IMG/VR virus record: IMGVR_UViG_3300036985_002287
Location: 1 to 30,612 of that record
From: a virus
Length of the DNA: 30,612 bases
Direction: 5' to 3' (one strand)
The notes under the pieces are model-generated. The model ran no database searches. It saw only the letters and a list, made by a program, of their open reading frames with translations, and was not told the DNA's origin. The position numbers were made by a program, and so were the translations under genes. Positions 6,589 through 13,304 of this stretch are shown here, piece after piece; within the stretch, counting starts at the first letter, position 1; every line of letters begins with the position of its first letter.

Positions 6589-6775
6589 CGTATTCCGATA
6601 GAAGTGTTATTAGGATATTGCGAATTTGTTCTGGTGGCTTGTTGAATTTATTATTAATAGAAAGGCTGTTCCAATATCTTGTGTATCTATAGCGAACTTG
6701 TTCAGGCAGAGATTCGAACTCCTTAACCAGCACTGGTATGCTTAATGGATACTTGATAACATCAAATAGGCTCAT
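6575..6775 (-). CDS. FDVIR-family paralog 5 (66 aa)
   Basis: It starts MSLFDVIKYPLSIPVLVKEF, has SLPEQVRYRYTRYW, and ends LSEYDEPI. This is one of the two shortest members, lacking much of the central region. It has a 14-nt overlap at each end with its neighbours. Confidence 0.85.
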   Translation of the reverse strand: MSLFDVIKYPLSIPVLVKEFESLPEQVRYRYTRYWNSLSINNKFNKPPEQIRNILITLLSEYDEPI

Positions 6776-7019
6776 ATTCGGCTATGGCCTTTCTTGCTTG
6801 TTTGATTTGTTTCTTAATCGCATCGGAGTTTGGGGCGCGCCATAGGTGATCGAAGTAGATATGGTTTACGAGAAGTTGAAATTGAGCCTGTGTGCTTATG
6901 TTTTTTCTTACACCGAATATATCGAACATTTTCAATAGCAGATCATCAGGCAATCGACTAAACTCTTCTTTTGTCGGTATGTCACTTAGTGGATATCGTA
7001 TAACATCAAAGATAGTCAT
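6762..7019 (-). CDS. FDVIR-family paralog 4 (85 aa)
   Basis: It starts MTIFDVIRYPLSDIPTKEEF, then RLPDDLLLKMFDIFG, and ends AIAEYEPI. A longer frame begins at 7037, but the ATG at 7019 matches all siblings and gives the same 14-nt overlap with the preceding gene, so it is preferred. Confidence 0.86.
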   Translation of the reverse strand: MTIFDVIRYPLSDIPTKEEFSRLPDDLLLKMFDIFGVRKNISTQAQFQLLVNHIYFDHLWRAPNSDAIKKQIKQARKAIAEYEPI

Positions 7020-7278
7020 CGTCGTCCCACTTAGCAATAAGTCTTCTTAGAAAGGAGACTTCGGCTTTATCCGCTGCTATAGCATCTTCTGTCCTGAGAT
7101 TCTCTTGTGTACAAGGTCTCCAGTACCAGGACGCCATGCCGGCTGGCGAAACTGTTCCATGTTCTCTCCAGACAGTATTATCACGCCACATCTGTATTAT
7201 GGGTTTAGGTATTCGTTGGAGTTCTTCTACAGTAGGCTTATCGCTTACTGGATAACGTATTGCGTCAAATATCGTCAT
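7006..7278 (-). CDS. FDVIR-family paralog 3 (90 aa)
   Basis: It starts MTIFDAIRYPVSDKPTVEEL, then QRIPKPIIQMWRDN, and ends IAKWDDDDYL. The final DYL-stop is read from the overlap that gives MTIF to the next gene. The middle carries a Trp-rich insertion (MASWYWRPC). The function is unknown. Confidence 0.86.
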   Translation of the reverse strand: MTIFDAIRYPVSDKPTVEELQRIPKPIIQMWRDNTVWREHGTVSPAGMASWYWRPCTQENLRTEDAIAADKAEVSFLRRLIAKWDDDDYL

Positions 7279-7516
7279 ATTCTTTCAATCTTTTCTTTAA
7301 TGCAGCTAAAACTATATCACGATGTTCACTCCATCCATACCATTTCTTATCTGCATTCAATGTCATATAATTATAGATTGATTGCGCGTTAGCCGGCTTA
7401 ATGAGAATGCCTAGATCTTCGTAACACCATTTTTCTAATATAGGTGAAGGAATTCGTTCCAGATCTGCTAAGAGAAATCTACTATCGATGTGGCACTTGA
7501 TAACATCAAATATCAT
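7265..7516 (-). CDS. FDVIR-family paralog 2 (83 aa)
   Basis: It starts MIFDVIKCHIDSRFLLADLE, then RIPSPILEKWCYEDLG, and ends LKKRLKEYDDI. It is closest to paralog 7 in the FDVIKC.ID...IP..IL..WC.E.LG pattern, which suggests a recent duplication. The start lacks one N-terminal residue of the siblings, so the upstream overlap is 11 nt. Confidence 0.85.
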   Translation of the reverse strand: MIFDVIKCHIDSRFLLADLERIPSPILEKWCYEDLGILIKPANAQSIYNYMTLNADKKWYGWSEHRDIVLAALKKRLKEYDDI

Positions 7517-7694
7517 CTTCGTGCCTAAGTATCATCCATCTAATTAGCGCAGTTCCTTCTTCGCTAAAGATTTGAACACCAGATTCTTGTATTGCCTTGA
7601 GTATCTCTACCTTTAATGGATTGGAGATCGCGTGAAGTTCTTCCAGGGTAGCTGGATTGCTTATTGGATATCTTATAACATCAAATAGGCTCAC
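7506..7694 (-). CDS. FDVIR-family paralog 1, GTG start (62 aa)
   Basis: The family start SLFDVIRYPISNPATLEELH is preceded by GTG at 7694; a TTG at 7703 would add three residues. GTG is chosen because it aligns with the siblings and lies one base behind the stop of 7696-7884 (TAGTGTG). It ends LRHEDDI. It is the first member of the array. Confidence 0.8.
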   Translation of the reverse strand: MSLFDVIRYPISNPATLEELHAISNPLKVEILKAIQESGVQIFSEEGTALIRWMILRHEDDI

Positions 7695-7695
7695 A

Positions 7696-7884
7696 CTATT
7701 CAATTACTCGTAATACTTTTAACCATTTATTGAAATCGCGCAGCTTCCATTGGCCGGTCTTAACCCATTCAAATACATGGCTCGTACTTATGCTGGCGAT
7801 CTGATCATCAGTAAGCCTGTTTTCGTGCTTAATGTCTTCAGAACGAATTTTACGAGCAATGCGGGCTTCTAGTTCAGGTATCAT
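7696..7884 (-). CDS. Hypothetical phage protein (62 aa)
   Basis: It starts MIPELEARIARKIRSEDIKH and has HVFEWVKTGQWKLRDFNKWL near the end. It is probably all alpha-helical. The ATG at 7884 is 2 nt behind the stop of the preceding gene (TAAATATG). It sits just ahead of the FDVIR array in the same operon. Confidence 0.8.
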   Translation of the reverse strand: MIPELEARIARKIRSEDIKHENRLTDDQIASISTSHVFEWVKTGQWKLRDFNKWLKVLRVIE

Positions 7885-7886
7885 AT

Positions 7887-8132
7887 TTATAGTTTTTCGA
7901 CGATCATGATTTTGTTGCCTGGATGGAACCATTGAATATGACCACGTGTCGTGGCATTATATAGATCGACCATTCGTACACCTATGATCAACTCATCTGT
8001 GCAGTTATATCCAAACTCAGCTACTGTGCCCAATTCTAATTGATTCCCTTTTATCGTGATCACTACCTTATCGCCGATATTGAATTCGGCAAAGGTAATC
8101 TTATTTTGTTCCATCTGTTGTTTGGATATCAT
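7887..8132 (-). CDS. Hypothetical beta-rich phage protein (81 aa)
   Basis: It contains FNIGDKVVITIKGNQLELGT and IQWFHPGNKIMIVEKL, a pattern of small beta-barrel (SH3-like) proteins. The ATG at 8132 overlaps the preceding stop by 4 nt (ATGA) with AGGTGTGG just upstream; an ATG at 8114 is an alternative. The function is unknown. Confidence 0.78.
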   Translation of the reverse strand: MISKQQMEQNKITFAEFNIGDKVVITIKGNQLELGTVAEFGYNCTDELIIGVRMVDLYNATTRGHIQWFHPGNKIMIVEKL

Positions 8133-8386
8133 TCCACACCTTTCAGAATGTAGATTTCGCTGTCAAGATCAAGCCGCCACAGTGTTCCCGGGCTGTAGCT
8201 TTTGTCAGCTTCGGTTGCTTGGAAGGTCTTGCGATTTATCTTTGTGACGACTGCCGTTACTTGATAATGGCCACCGCGACCGCGTCCGTTGCAAGTAAAC
8301 TCTACCTTGTCACCTACATATAGTTGGTAGATAGGTACTTCTTCGTACACCCAACCAAGTAATGGAGTAAGGGTTTTAGTTTTCAT
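8129..8386 (-). CDS. Hypothetical beta-rich phage protein (85 aa)
   Basis: It starts MKTKTLTPLLGWVYEEVPIY, then LYVGDKVEFTCNGRGRGGHY. The DKV/F plus Gly-rich arrangement resembles the next gene, so the two may be distant paralogs. It is the first gene of the ten-gene operon ending with the FDVIR array. The ATG at 8386 is chosen because it follows the promoter. Confidence 0.8.
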   Translation of the reverse strand: MKTKTLTPLLGWVYEEVPIYQLYVGDKVEFTCNGRGRGGHYQVTAVVTKINRKTFQATEADKSYSPGTLWRLDLDSEIYILKGVE

Positions 8387-8416
8387 ATAACTGTCTTTGT
8401 TTGCTGCGATGAGTGT

Positions 8417-8445
8417 ATTATATACTAGATGTTGGATGGTGTCAA
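8417..8445 (-). promoter_or_regulatory. sigma70-type promoter of the FDVIR operon
   Basis: -35 TTGACA (8440-8445), 17-bp spacer, -10 TATAAT (8417-8422). Leader ACACTCATCGCAGCAAAC. No other good promoter is seen before 6051, so it probably serves all ten genes. Confidence 0.83.
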
Positions 8446-8458
8446 CCACTAACAGGTC

Positions 8459-8827
8459 TCACTCATCTGGAACCTCCTTAGTATCTGCACCATTCCATCT
8501 AGGGTCAGGGCATTTAAGATAAAGCACACAATCTGTGCCCCAAAAATCAATTCCCTCGACTCTTGCGTACATACCAACTACTGGTTGCACTTTCCAAGGG
8601 CAGAGATTGGGGTGTTGGCAGGGAGGTTTCTTACGGCCTCCATTCATACCCTGCAAATGCCCGTCACGAAGTAACAGGCGTATCTCTATAAGATTAGAGT
8701 TAATCTTTTGCCGTATCGGGGTATCAGCAATAGCGTCATTCTCTCGCTCTAGCTTGTTTACACTCTTCTGCATACTTGCAAGTTGCGTGGCAGTGACGCC
8801 TAGTTCTGCTTGTCCCATATCGATCAT
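8459..8827 (-). CDS. Hypothetical phage protein (122 aa)
   Basis: The first 65 residues are helical (MQKSVNKLERENDAIA...), a likely coiled coil. The second half has four Cys, a Pro-Trp motif (CQHPNLCPWKVQPVVG) and LKCPDPRWNGAD, possibly metal binding. AGGAG lies 5 nt before the ATG at 8827, which excludes the longer frame. It is cotranscribed with 8836-9003. Confidence 0.8.
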   Translation of the reverse strand: MIDMGQAELGVTATQLASMQKSVNKLERENDAIADTPIRQKINSNLIEIRLLLRDGHLQGMNGGRKKPPCQHPNLCPWKVQPVVGMYARVEGIDFWGTDCVLYLKCPDPRWNGADTKEVPDE

Positions 8828-8835
8828 AATAACTC

Positions 8836-9003
8836 CTAAAGTGAAGCACAATCAACTGGAACATCGGCAAGAACGACCGCTACTTCGTAGGATTTCTGAG
8901 GTTTTACCTTGAAAAACTTTGCTGCTTCTTGTTGTGCGGCATAGCTGGATTCGGCAATGACAGTGACTGTCTTACCATGATAAAACGCTTTGTATGTACG
9001 CAT
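8836..9003 (-). CDS. Small conserved-type phage protein (55 aa)
   Basis: It starts MRTYKAFYHGKTVTVIAESS and continues with YAAQQEAAKFFKVK. Proteins of this kind (KGKTxxVxAxSSYxAQxxAA..FK) recur in many phages; the function is unknown. Two adjacent ATGs exist at 9006 and 9003; the second has better spacing to AATAGG. Confidence 0.82.
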   Translation of the reverse strand: MRTYKAFYHGKTVTVIAESSYAAQQEAAKFFKVKPQKSYEVAVVLADVPVDCASL

Positions 9004-9033
9004 CATTGACCTATTGTTTGTTTGTGTAAATGT

Positions 9034-9062
9034 ATTATACAATAGGATCAACCTACTGTCAA
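9034..9062 (-). promoter_or_regulatory. sigma70-type promoter with dyad spacer
   Basis: -35 TTGACA (9057-9062), 17-bp spacer, -10 TATAAT (9034-9039). Dyad CAGTAGG-TTGAT-CCTATTG, 7 bp including one G.T pair that would be tolerated in RNA. The leader is of another type (ACATTTACACAAACAAAC). Confidence 0.82.
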
Positions 9063-9120
9063 CTGTTAATGATAAACTGACTGATATAGACAGTAAAGCC
9101 GATGATAGGTAGCGCACATA

Positions 9121-9261
9121 TCAACCCTGCAAGACCGGTTTTTCAATTTTAGCGAACTGATGCCAGTAACCGTTGCCCGACCGATTGTATCCTACGTAGA
9201 TCAAACGCTCGGGCTGACCTTTCCAATTGTAACGACCACCAACTTTGAATTGTTTGTCCAT
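9121..9261 (-). CDS. Small conserved-type phage protein (46 aa)
   Basis: It starts MDKQFKVGGRYNWKGQPERL and includes NGYWHQFAKIEKP. This small basic, aromatic-rich protein is of a kind common in phages. The ATG at 9261 is one base behind the stop of 9263-9568 (TGAAATG), with GGAGT upstream. Confidence 0.82.
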   Translation of the reverse strand: MDKQFKVGGRYNWKGQPERLIYVGYNRSGNGYWHQFAKIEKPVLQG

Positions 9262-9262
9262 T

Positions 9263-9568
9263 TCACATACTCCAATACGTTTCAGAAGAAACATCACAAC
9301 AGAGCGGAGTGTTCACTGATTGGATAACTGGCTTACCTGACATCAGGTTAATGACCGTTTCTTTCTTTTCGATATGCTCGTAGAAGTGTTTGGCCTCGGC
9401 TATCGCATAGTCATCCTTGTTGCGAATGTATGCCGGATGCCGGATGCCATAGCACGTTGCAGAACGAGTCAATCCAGCCTTTGCAGCAGCTTCGGATCCA
9501 TAAGCATTCATACCATTCTTCTTCTTAAGGATTTTGGTGGTTGCTTTGTTGTAAACTATGTAGGACAT
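9263..9568 (-). CDS. Conserved-type phage protein (101 aa)
   Basis: It starts MSYIVYNKATTKILKKKNGM and then AYGSEAAAKAGLTR. The MSYIVYNKxTTKxL...AAKAxLTR pattern is widespread among uncharacterised phage proteins. AAGGAAAACACA precedes the ATG at 9568. It is in an operon with 9579-9725 and 9121-9261. Confidence 0.84.
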   Translation of the reverse strand: MSYIVYNKATTKILKKKNGMNAYGSEAAAKAGLTRSATCYGIRHPAYIRNKDDYAIAEAKHFYEHIEKKETVINLMSGKPVIQSVNTPLCCDVSSETYWSM

Positions 9569-9578
9569 TGTGTTTTCC

Positions 9579-9725
9579 TTATTCGTTTTCGGCCTTGACG
9601 ATGATACGCGGGTCATAGCCGTCGTGATTGATCAATGAAGTCCGCACTTGTTCTGCTGTGACAGCATCATTGAAGAATACTTTGTCAATCCACTTGAAAC
9701 ACAAATAAACGTCCCAACCAAGCAT
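9579..9725 (-). CDS. Small conserved-type phage protein (48 aa)
   Basis: It starts MLGWDVYLCFKWIDKVFFND and ends SLINHDGYDPRIIVKAENE. The WDxY...IDxVFF...VRTSLINHDGY pattern is typical of a common unnamed phage family. It is the first gene of the unit driven from 9752-9779. Confidence 0.83.
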   Translation of the reverse strand: MLGWDVYLCFKWIDKVFFNDAVTAEQVRTSLINHDGYDPRIIVKAENE

Positions 9726-9751
9726 GATCTACTCCTTGTTGCTATGTGTTT

Positions 9752-9779
9752 ATTATAGCACCTTTTTGAGAGTTGTCAA
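9752..9779 (-). promoter_or_regulatory. sigma70-type promoter, 16-bp spacer
   Basis: -35 TTGACA (9774-9779), 16-bp spacer, -10 TATAAT (9752-9757). Leader AAACACATAGCAACAAGGA. The TGA stop of the preceding gene is inside the -35. Confidence 0.83.
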
Positions 9780-10057
9780 TCCCAATTAATAGTTAAGCTA
9801 TCACCATCACGCTGATCTGAAAAGACTGATAAGGCATATCCTAACCCTGTGAGACGATCGATGATAACCTGATCGGTGCAGTCTTTGGAATAAATGGTGA
9901 CAGAAGTCTGTCCCTTCTCAGCAGCCTCTTTGACTGAAAGCAATATAACCTTAGTCTGTTCTCGCTTGTATGCACCAAGAAGCCCACGCGCAACCGCTGC
10001 CAGGCTGCGAGCTTCGTCTACCGTTAAGAACTTGTCAAGCTTCTTCATATCTTGCAT
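9776..10057 (-). CDS. Hypothetical phage protein (93 aa)
   Basis: It is mainly helical (VDEARSLAAVARGLLGAYKR) with a C-terminal strand pattern (LGYALSVFSDQRDGDSLTIN). The ATG at 10057 overlaps the preceding stop by one base (TGATG), with GAGG upstream. No domain is recognised. Confidence 0.8.
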   Translation of the reverse strand: MQDMKKLDKFLTVDEARSLAAVARGLLGAYKREQTKVILLSVKEAAEKGQTSVTIYSKDCTDQVIIDRLTGLGYALSVFSDQRDGDSLTINWD

Positions 10058-10230
10058 CAATACACCTCTTTGAAGGTATCGAACAGCGTAGATGGATACT
10101 TCTCTATAAACGCTTCAGACTTCACGTATTCGTTGTATTCTTTTGCAGTAAAGAACACCTTATAGAATACGCTACCAAGTTTACCTTTTGGGGTAACGGT
10201 TAAATGAACGGATGTCGCTTTGCCTGCCAT
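10057..10230 (-). CDS. Small hypothetical phage protein (57 aa)
   Basis: It starts MAGKATSVHLTVTPKGKLGS, then VFYKVFFTAKEYNEYVKSEA. AAAGGAA precedes the ATG at 10230. The sequence before it keeps a decayed cassette (TATTAT with no -35), so it is probably read from the promoter at 10823. Confidence 0.78.
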   Translation of the reverse strand: MAGKATSVHLTVTPKGKLGSVFYKVFFTAKEYNEYVKSEAFIEKYPSTLFDTFKEVY

Positions 10231-10262
10231 ATTGATTCCTTTGTTTGTGGTATAATACTAAT

Positions 10263-10463
10263 TTATCGCCAGCCGTGTGCATCGTCGATTTCGTCTTCAG
10301 TGAGGGTTTCGGGGCACTGCACAACGATGTGCTCTTCACCAATCCACACGCGGACACCATCGGGTCCAACTGTGCCGGTCTCGTTGCCAATCCATCCTTG
10401 AAGTTCTCCTTCATCGAGATAGCGGCTACTGCCTTTGTAGAGTTCAATCAACAGGTATTTCAT
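10263..10463 (-). CDS. Hypothetical acidic phage protein (66 aa)
   Basis: It starts MKYLLIELYKGSSRYLDEGE and includes GVRVWIGEEHIVVQCPETL. AGGGG lies 7 nt before the ATG at 10463, and that ATG overlaps the preceding stop as ATGA, so the longer frame is rejected. It is coupled to 10460-10795. Confidence 0.8.
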   Translation of the reverse strand: MKYLLIELYKGSSRYLDEGELQGWIGNETGTVGPDGVRVWIGEEHIVVQCPETLTEDEIDDAHGWR

Positions 10464-10795
10464 TTCTTTTCCCCTGTCGAGCATTCACGGATATGAATTG
10501 TGCCCCATTCTTCGGGTTCGTCTACAAGCAGAGGCTCTGTTTCGAAATCTTCAAGACATGGTTCCATTGCGTCCCATTCTTCGTCGTCATCCTCGTCGCT
10601 ATCGTCGTCATCCTCGTCCTCTTCGAACAGTTCGCTCAGATGTCGGTTGCAGAATTGTTTAACATCGGCTTCATCCATCCAGCTGAGCAGATCTTCTATC
10701 AGACCTTTCTGATCCAACGCACCTTGATCTACCAGATCCAATATGGCGCAGGTATAGGCACGTGATTTGCGTGTATCTACTTTGATGAACGACAT
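10460..10795 (-). CDS. Acidic conserved-type phage protein (111 aa)
   Basis: It starts MSFIKVDTRKSRAYTCAILD and then LIEDLLSWMDEADVKQFCNR, followed by a run of Asp/Glu (about residues 58-75) that could mimic nucleic acid. The N-terminal half is of a kind seen often in phages. It is the first gene behind 10823-10851. Confidence 0.83.
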   Translation of the reverse strand: MSFIKVDTRKSRAYTCAILDLVDQGALDQKGLIEDLLSWMDEADVKQFCNRHLSELFEEDEDDDDSDEDDDEEWDAMEPCLEDFETEPLLVDEPEEWGTIHIRECSTGEKK

Positions 10796-10822
10796 CTTGT
10801 GTTCCTTTGTTGCTATGTGTTT

Positions 10823-10851
10823 ATTATAGCGTAGAGATTGGGTTTGGTCAA
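10823..10851 (-). promoter_or_regulatory. sigma70-type promoter
   Basis: -35 TTGACC (10846-10851), 17-bp spacer, -10 TATAAT (10823-10828). Leader AAACACATAGCAACAAAGGA. The stop TGA of 10848-11312 is inside the -35. Confidence 0.82.
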
Positions 10852-11312
10852 CCCTTATTTGATTTTTTTGCCTGAAGTTTTGCAATAAAGTCATCCAGCG
10901 CATCTTTGGCAGGTGCTACAATAGTAGGATCGTCGCTGTCGATAACCATACCCAGATTATATTCCAAGCGAGCCCGTTCGTCTGTCTCTACCTTATTCTT
11001 CTGTGCAGCCTTTTCTTGTGCAACTTCCAACAGCTGACCTGCATAGATTCCGATACGCATTGCTCCGGACTTGTCTTTCATGCGCCAGTAGGCCACTTGT
11101 TTCGGAGTCAAATATCCTTGACGTTCAAAGAACTTAGACATTGACGCACCCATACGCGCATGACAAGGACGATAACCGCGCCCATTTAAGTAGCGCGTCT
11201 GCTCGCTTACCTGCTCATCGGCCGTTTGACGTGCTGTGAGCACAACAAGGGCGCGAGCAACCGCCTTGTCATTCGTTTGCAAGAGGCTAACGATAGATTC
11301 CTTAGTAATCAT
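10848..11312 (-). CDS. Conserved-type phage protein of unknown function (154 aa)
   Basis: It starts MITKESIVSLLQTNDKAVAR, contains LNGRGYRPCHARMGASMSKF and LTPKQVAYWR, and ends basic. The GRG(F/Y)RPCHARMG...FFER..YL(T/S)PKQVAYWR block is familiar from many phages without a known role. The ATG at 11312 follows the promoter; the longer frame is not needed. Confidence 0.85.
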   Translation of the reverse strand: MITKESIVSLLQTNDKAVARALVVLTARQTADEQVSEQTRYLNGRGYRPCHARMGASMSKFFERQGYLTPKQVAYWRMKDKSGAMRIGIYAGQLLEVAQEKAAQKNKVETDERARLEYNLGMVIDSDDPTIVAPAKDALDDFIAKLQAKKSNKG

Positions 11313-11343
11313 TTCAACTCCGTTTGTATGTTGCGATGAGTGT

Positions 11344-11372
11344 ATTATAGCGCAAAAAGGGCTACCGGTCAA
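11344..11372 (-). promoter_or_regulatory. sigma70-type promoter
   Basis: -35 TTGACC (11367-11372), 17-bp spacer, -10 TATAAT (11344-11349). Leader ACACTCATCGCAACATAC. The stop TGA of the preceding gene lies inside the -35. Confidence 0.82.
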
Positions 11373-11617
11373 CCAAATTTCTTTTGCAAGCGTTCATATT
11401 GAACACGATCACTCTCTTCACGAGCAATTTCATATTTCTCTTCGTACATGATACGATTATTCATTTGTGCATCGCCGCATTCGTTCTTCAGTTCGGCATC
11501 AGGGCCATACTTTTCAATCAAATACTGAATTCGTTTTAGTGCGGAGGCTAAAGATGTATCGAGCTCAGCACTTTCTTTCTCGGTGCTAATCATCTTACGG
11601 TTACGGTTCACTGCCAT
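11369..11617 (-). CDS. Hypothetical helical phage protein (82 aa)
   Basis: A highly charged, probably helical protein (SALKRIQYLIEKYGPDAELK, IAREESDRVQYERLQKKFG). ATGs exist at 11620 and 11617; the latter has better spacing to AGGAG. No known motif. Confidence 0.78.
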   Translation of the reverse strand: MAVNRNRKMISTEKESAELDTSLASALKRIQYLIEKYGPDAELKNECGDAQMNNRIMYEEKYEIAREESDRVQYERLQKKFG

Positions 11618-11643
11618 CATCTACTCCTTGTTGCGATGTGTTT

Positions 11644-11649
11644 ATTATA
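11644..11649 (-). promoter_or_regulatory. Degenerate promoter with extended -10
   Basis: TGCTATAAT supplies an extended -10 and the leader AAACACATCGCAACAAGGA is intact, but no -35 is found at 16-18 bp. The cassette may have decayed or rely on the extended -10. Confidence 0.55.
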
Positions 11650-11657
11650 GCAGGAAT

Positions 11658-11918
11658 TTAGACTTCGCCTAGAACTTTTTGAATTGCACGTTTAGCTTCG
11701 GACACTGAGCTGAATCGACCTGTTCCTTCACACAAGCTCTGCGGGACAAATTTATCTTCTACCAAATCGAATTTCTGTACGTGGATACTATGCACCCAAA
11801 ATAGGTCGATAATACTTGTCCTCTTAACATACACACCGTTTTCTCTCTCGAAGAAGCGATACTTCCACTCGCCTTCCACACATTCGTAGATTGTTTCGAC
11901 TACACGGGTGTTGAACAT
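11658..11918 (-). CDS. Hypothetical phage protein (86 aa)
   Basis: It starts MFNTRVVETIYECVEGEWKY and ends in a helix (SSVSEAKRAIQKVLGEV). GAAGG lies 7 nt before the ATG at 11918, and the gene overlaps the end of 11900-12097 by 19 nt. Function unknown. Confidence 0.77.
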   Translation of the reverse strand: MFNTRVVETIYECVEGEWKYRFFERENGVYVKRTSIIDLFWVHSIHVQKFDLVEDKFVPQSLCEGTGRFSSVSEAKRAIQKVLGEV

Positions 11919-12097
11919 TGCATTGCCTTCTTTCTCTTTTGAAACATTCGCTTGGTACGCCAACGAGCATAATCCAGTTGATTACCGCCGGAGTAGAAAC
12001 CAAGTGTGCCTATGCTAATGACAGCGTCGAGCAAAATGACCAACCCGAACATCAGGTTAGACCAGAATCCCCATTCACTATTCGTGCGGCGTATCAT
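11900..12097 (-). CDS. Single-pass membrane protein (65 aa)
   Basis: One hydrophobic segment at about 12-34 (WSNLMFGLVILLDAVISIGT) is followed by a basic cytoplasmic-type tail (ARWRTKRMFQKRKK). The ATG overlaps the preceding stop (ATGA). Probably an inner-membrane protein. Confidence 0.77.
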   Translation of the reverse strand: MIRRTNSEWGFWSNLMFGLVILLDAVISIGTLGFYSGGNQLDYARWRTKRMFQKRKKAMQCSTPV

Positions 12098-12405
12098 TTA
12101 GAGAATTCTTCAATCAACAATTTCATCCAGGCCTTGCGATATGCTTGTAACTTACGATAACCGATACGCTTCACACCCTGAGCTTCCAACCAGTCTTCCA
12201 CTGTACTGTACGGGGCGATACGCTGGTGTATCACTGCCTTGGCAGCGGCGACCGCATTGCTGGCGCGGCCCAAACCCCACGTCCGGTCGATTGCGAAACA
12301 GATATATTCTGTCTTCTCGTTACCCCAGATGCCGCGACCATTCCACAAATATGGGAGGCCAGCACGAATTGCATTGGCAATTTTCTGACGATCAGCTTGT
12401 TTCAT
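12094..12405 (-). CDS. Conserved-type phage protein, paralog of 21967-22302 (103 aa)
   Basis: It starts MKQADRQKIANAIRAGLPYL. It shares with 21967-22302 the blocks ICxAI, AAKxxxxAIHxRL, (T)xExWL and (L/M)QAxRxxWxKxLIxE(F/Y). It is a helical protein of unknown function and first gene of a three-gene unit with 11900 and 11658. Confidence 0.83.
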   Translation of the reverse strand: MKQADRQKIANAIRAGLPYLWNGRGIWGNEKTEYICFAIDRTWGLGRASNAVAAAKAVIHQRIAPYSTVEDWLEAQGVKRIGYRKLQAYRKAWMKLLIEEFSK

Positions 12406-12432
12406 ACTTTAATTCCTTGTTGCGGTGTGTTT

Positions 12433-12461
12433 ATTATAGCAGACCGAAGCCTACCTGTCAA
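12433..12461 (-). promoter_or_regulatory. sigma70-type promoter with UUCG-type spacer hairpin
   Basis: -35 TTGACA (12456-12461), 17-bp spacer, -10 TATAAT (12433-12438). The spacer folds GTAGGC-TTCG-GTCTGC, 6 bp with two G.U pairs, closed by the stable C(UUCG)G tetraloop. Confidence 0.83.
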
Positions 12462-12467
12462 CAACTA

Positions 12468-12755
12468 TTATGACTCGAGTGAAAGACCTAATGCTGCGAC
12501 TATCTCCGGACCGACAGGCAATGCTTCAGTCTCTGTACGCAGAAACAAGTGATCACCTCCACGCCAATCTTCGCCATATGCTGTAACAGCAACAATCATT
12601 CGGTCGTCCGAAGCAACCATACGAAAGATGTTTCCGCTGTATGAGCCGTCCTGCATCTTCACAGCGGTTGCAACACCACACCCGTCTTCAATGACACGAG
12701 TTTTTGGCAGAAAGCGAATATAAAATAGTTCGCCTTTACTTGGTAACCAAGACAT
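12468..12755 (-). CDS. Hypothetical phage protein (95 aa)
   Basis: It starts MSWLPSKGELFYIRFLPKTR and contains ASDDRMIVAVTAYGEDWRGG. Predicted beta-rich. AGGAG lies 7 nt before the ATG at 12755 and overlaps the TAG stop of the preceding membrane-protein gene. Confidence 0.8.
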   Translation of the reverse strand: MSWLPSKGELFYIRFLPKTRVIEDGCGVATAVKMQDGSYSGNIFRMVASDDRMIVAVTAYGEDWRGGDHLFLRTETEALPVGPEIVAALGLSLES

Positions 12756-12764
12756 AGTTTTCTC

Positions 12765-13064
12765 CTACAGAAACAGTGTAACGATCCAGCCGAAGAACAA
12801 TGCGAAAGCTGGGTGCAATATCCCGAGCGATATGCCTTCGATAGCTTTATCTTTTACACTTCGGTCATCCACTGTATGGATGAATTGATATGTTAGAAAG
12901 CTAACCACCATCGATAGACCAATTGCAAGTGGTATGCTCAACACAGGGAGCCCAAAGATAGGTACAATGAACCAACCCCAGAGAATGCTGAAGGCATAAC
13001 CACGCCAAATGGATCCTAGAAATGCCAGTCCGAAGAAAGAAATAATAAGAGAAAGAGCTACCAT
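12765..13064 (-). CDS. Multi-pass membrane protein (99 aa)
   Basis: About three hydrophobic segments (2-18, 24-60 with a kink, 78-99) and a WGWFIVPIFGLPVLSIPLAI block seen in small phage membrane proteins. A single charged loop (TVDDRSVKDK) lies before the last helix. AAGGAA precedes the ATG. Role unknown. Confidence 0.82.
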   Translation of the reverse strand: MVALSLIISFFGLAFLGSIWRGYAFSILWGWFIVPIFGLPVLSIPLAIGLSMVVSFLTYQFIHTVDDRSVKDKAIEGISLGILHPAFALFFGWIVTLFL

Positions 13065-13079
13065 TGTGATTTCCTTAAA

Positions 13080-13250
13080 TTAAATTGCCACAGAAGCAAC
13101 GTCGTTGACGCATCGCTCCACACACCGACCAATTCCAACAAGTGTTTTATCACCCCACTCAGTATCGTACCGGCCGGTTATCTTGTTTGGTTTCAGGCCG
13201 AGAAAATGTACGATAGATTTACCAAGTTCTTCGTATTGTTCATCAGTCAT
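13080..13250 (-). CDS. Small conserved-type phage protein (56 aa)
   Basis: It starts MTDEQYEELGKSIVHFLGLK, then GRYDTEWGDKTLVGIGRCVE. The GRYDTxWGxKTxxGLxRxxxR ending is common in small phage proteins. The ATG at 13250 follows the promoter and leader. It heads the unit with 12765 and 12468. Confidence 0.83.
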   Translation of the reverse strand: MTDEQYEELGKSIVHFLGLKPNKITGRYDTEWGDKTLVGIGRCVERCVNDVASVAI

Positions 13251-13274
13251 TTTGTGTTCCTGTTGTATGTCTTT

Positions 13275-13304
13275 ATTATAAAGCAGGAATAGGAGCCTTG
13301 TCAA
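13275..13304 (-). promoter_or_regulatory. sigma70-type promoter, 18-bp spacer
   Basis: -35 TTGACA (13299-13304), 18-bp spacer, -10 TATAAT (13275-13280). The TAA stop of the preceding gene lies within the -10 hexamer. The conserved leader is missing. Confidence 0.72.

Noticed and set aside
9063-9119. Hydrophobic reading frame upstream of 8836-9003 (VRYLSSALLSISVSLSLTV)
   Set aside because: It runs through a consensus promoter and has no ribosome binding site. The gene starts after the promoter.
10500-10712. Plus-strand Ser-rich frame
   Set aside because: It is the complement of the Asp/Glu run in the acidic protein at 10460-10795.
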